From JAENVT01 sp043758005 (GTDB taxonomy: Bacteria; Actinomycetota; Acidimicrobiia; Acidimicrobiales; Ilumatobacteraceae), in NCBI GenBank assembly GCA_043758005.1, contig JAYVOI010000351.1, forward strand, positions 1 to 16,186: 16,186 bases of DNA. Reading direction: 5' to 3'. Below the pieces are notes generated by a model, which saw only the letters and a program-made list of their open reading frames with translations, did not search any database and was not told the DNA's origin. The translations under genes and the position numbers were made by a program. This document shows, in pieces, positions 14,928-16,186 of this stretch; the first letter of the stretch is position 1; every line of letters begins with the position of its first letter.

Positions 14928-15953
14928 ATGACGAAGAAGCAAGTTGTCTCGGCATCGGCTGCGCTGATGGTGCTCGTTGCCTCGTGCGGGGGCAGTTCCG
15001 GTGGCACCAGCACCGCTGGGTTCAGCGATCGACTGGCCAGCGTGTGCCGCACCATCGGCCGCGGCATCGGCAACCTCGATGCCGCCACGTCGATGGACGA
15101 CGTGCGCAGCAACGCCAGCGAAGCGTCGGCGCTGTACGAGGACGGGCTCAACGAGCTCAAGAAGCTGACGATCCCGACCAGTGACCAGGCGTTCACCGCC
15201 GACGTCAAGGACCTCATCGCCAGCTACGAGGACCAGCTCGACACCCTCGACGCAATCGCCAAGGCGGCCAAGGCGCAGGACCAGGCGACGGTCGACAGCA
15301 AGATCGGCAAGCTCGGCGATCAGGCGGCCGACAGCAACGACCTGGCCGACAGCCTCGACATCACTCGGTGCCAGCTCGACCCGGTGTTCGAGACGACAAC
15401 GCCGACCACCGAGCCCGATGTGCCGCTGACGCTGCCCATCGCCACCGTGCCCGAGACCTTCCCGGTGGAGACGTTCCCCATCGACACCACGCCGTTCGAC
15501 ACGTTGCCGGTGTCGGGCAACAAGACGATCCTGTCGGGCAGCGACATCGTCCCGCTCGGCGACTACACGTTCACGGATACGTCCGACACCTCGGTGACCG
15601 CGTTCCAGTCGCTGCTCGACGCGGCGCCGTCGATGGCGGCTCAGTCGGGCACCATCAGCGGTGTCGACGTGATCGATCCCAACGGTCAGCCGATGGGCCG
15701 CGTGTTCGCCTTCGAATCCGACACCGACCCGCTGACGCCCGGGTCGCTCGACGAAGTGACGCCCCACCTGACCGACAACATCCCGACCACGCCGCTGACG
15801 ATCGACGGCCTCGACGGTGTGACGTGGAGCGACTCCGACGGCACGACCTACTTCCTCATCGGGGTCAGCAACGTGCTGCTCTGGGCATTGGCACCGACAG
15901 CCGACCTGCTCGAGCCGGCGGTCCACTCGCTGCTCGAGAGCATCTCGCAGTAG
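14928..15953 (+). CDS. Unknown secreted lipoprotein with helical domain and Pro/Thr-rich linker
   Basis: No named family recognised. From the ATG at 14928 the 341-residue protein has a short basic n-region (MTKKQ), a hydrophobic core and a lipobox LVASC with Cys20 as lipid anchor, followed by a Gly/Ser-rich tether (21-30). A helical, charged region (31-150) carries Cys40 and Cys148, possibly a disulfide; then a Pro/Thr-rich linker (about 154-196, with TVPETFPVETFP-like repeats) and a mixed C-terminal domain (197-341). An upstream GTG at 14904 would lengthen the signal peptide by 8 residues; the ATG is preferred since it gives the more typical signal. A -10-like TACGAT lies at 14865-14870. It stands alone between the E1 gene and engB, so the role cannot be inferred. 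Confidence 0.85.
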   Translation: MTKKQVVSASAALMVLVASCGGSSGGTSTAGFSDRLASVCRTIGRGIGNLDAATSMDDVRSNASEASALYEDGLNELKKLTIPTSDQAFTADVKDLIASYEDQLDTLDAIAKAAKAQDQATVDSKIGKLGDQAADSNDLADSLDITRCQLDPVFETTTPTTEPDVPLTLPIATVPETFPVETFPIDTTPFDTLPVSGNKTILSGSDIVPLGDYTFTDTSDTSVTAFQSLLDAAPSMAAQSGTISGVDVIDPNGQPMGRVFAFESDTDPLTPGSLDEVTPHLTDNIPTTPLTIDGLDGVTWSDSDGTTYFLIGVSNVLLWALAPTADLLEPAVHSLLESISQ

Positions 15954-15962
15954 CGCCGCCTC

Positions 15963-16186
15963 GTGCCCCTGCAACTCTCGTTCGTCACCTCCGCCAAGCG
16001 ATACACCGACCTGCCCGACTCTCCCGGCGAAGTGGCGTTCGTCGGTCGTTCCAACGTCGGCAAGTCGTCGCTGATCAACGCCTTGGCGAACCGTCGCCAG
16101 CTGGCCAAGGTGTCGAACACCCCCGGCCGCACGCAGTTGCTCAACCTCTTCGTCCTGCCCAACGGCGCCACCGTCGTCGACCTGCC
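15963..16186 (+). CDS. engB: Ribosome biogenesis GTPase EngB/YihA (N-terminal part, cut by window end)
   Basis: TRAFAC-class GTPase needed for large ribosomal subunit assembly. The 74 codons present start at a GTG (15963), 9 nt after the lipoprotein stop; the opening MPLQLSFVTSAKRYTDLP and VAFVGRSNVGKSSLINAL (25-42, the P-loop) are typical, as is NTPGRTQ (52-58, the switch I / G2 region). The chain ends at VVDL, just where the G3 motif DLPGYG would follow. No strong ribosome-binding site precedes the GTG. The gene appears intact up to the edge. Confidence 0.95.
   Translation, partial: MPLQLSFVTSAKRYTDLPDSPGEVAFVGRSNVGKSSLINALANRRQLAKVSNTPGRTQLLNLFVLPNGATVVDL

Noticed and set aside
14781..15974. 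397-codon minus-strand frame opposite the lipoprotein
   Set aside because: Low-complexity Arg/Val/Gly composition, no start signals or domains, and the plus-strand lipoprotein has a clear signal peptide and lipobox.
1..16186. CRISPR array, insertion sequence, integrase or toxin-antitoxin pair
   Set aside because: No short regularly spaced repeats, no transposase or recombinase motifs and no small paired genes were seen on either strand.

Overview
The window is high-GC DNA. It looks chromosomal and actinobacterial, most likely class Acidimicrobiia (Ilumatobacter-like). Three things point there: the tRNA-Glu/Asp/Phe cluster, a clpS gene coupled to a DUF2017 gene, and a secreted-type protein with ~129-residue repeats ending in a 'DVNGYFP'-like motif. 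The class is an inference from gene content and style. I see no CRISPR array, transposase, integrase or phage gene.

Positions 1-7459 (minus strand) hold one tightly packed respiratory operon. In transcription order it encodes: a subunit I-like heme-copper oxidase protein without any heme or copper ligands; a subunit III-like protein; a seven-helix membrane protein with an exported beta-rich, possibly cupredoxin-like domain; CtaC (subunit II fused to cytochrome c); CtaD (a complete A1-type subunit I); CtaE (subunit III); and a subunit IV cut by the window edge. Gaps are 13 nt or less and several genes overlap. ctaB (heme O synthase) lies just upstream on the same strand after a 122-nt spacer with repeated GGTTAC-like elements. 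The operon thus makes one complete caa3-type oxidase plus a second I/III-like pair that keeps the fold but has lost the redox and proton-pumping residues. This pair is the most interesting item in the window.

Positions 8597-9402 (plus) carry clpS and a DUF2017 gene, divergent from ctaB across a 52-bp region in which both genes look leaderless. degV (minus) converges on DUF2017 with a 20-bp overlap and is preceded, on the same strand, by a YbgC/FadM-type thioesterase gene.

Positions 10801-11096 are tRNA-Glu(TTC), tRNA-Asp(GTC) and tRNA-Phe(GAA), followed by a strong hairpin. tRNA-Phe has an unusual T loop (A instead of T at position 54). Directly downstream is a damaged gene (11146-12539). 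It begins in the middle of a fibronectin III domain, has no signal peptide, carries three repeats of exactly 129 codons, and is frameshifted near its end.

Positions 12686-16186 (plus) hold a fused alpha-beta E1 of a 2-oxoacid dehydrogenase, an unknown lipoprotein, and the start of engB (ribosome-assembly GTPase), cut by the window end. No gene-free stretch exceeds 300 bases.
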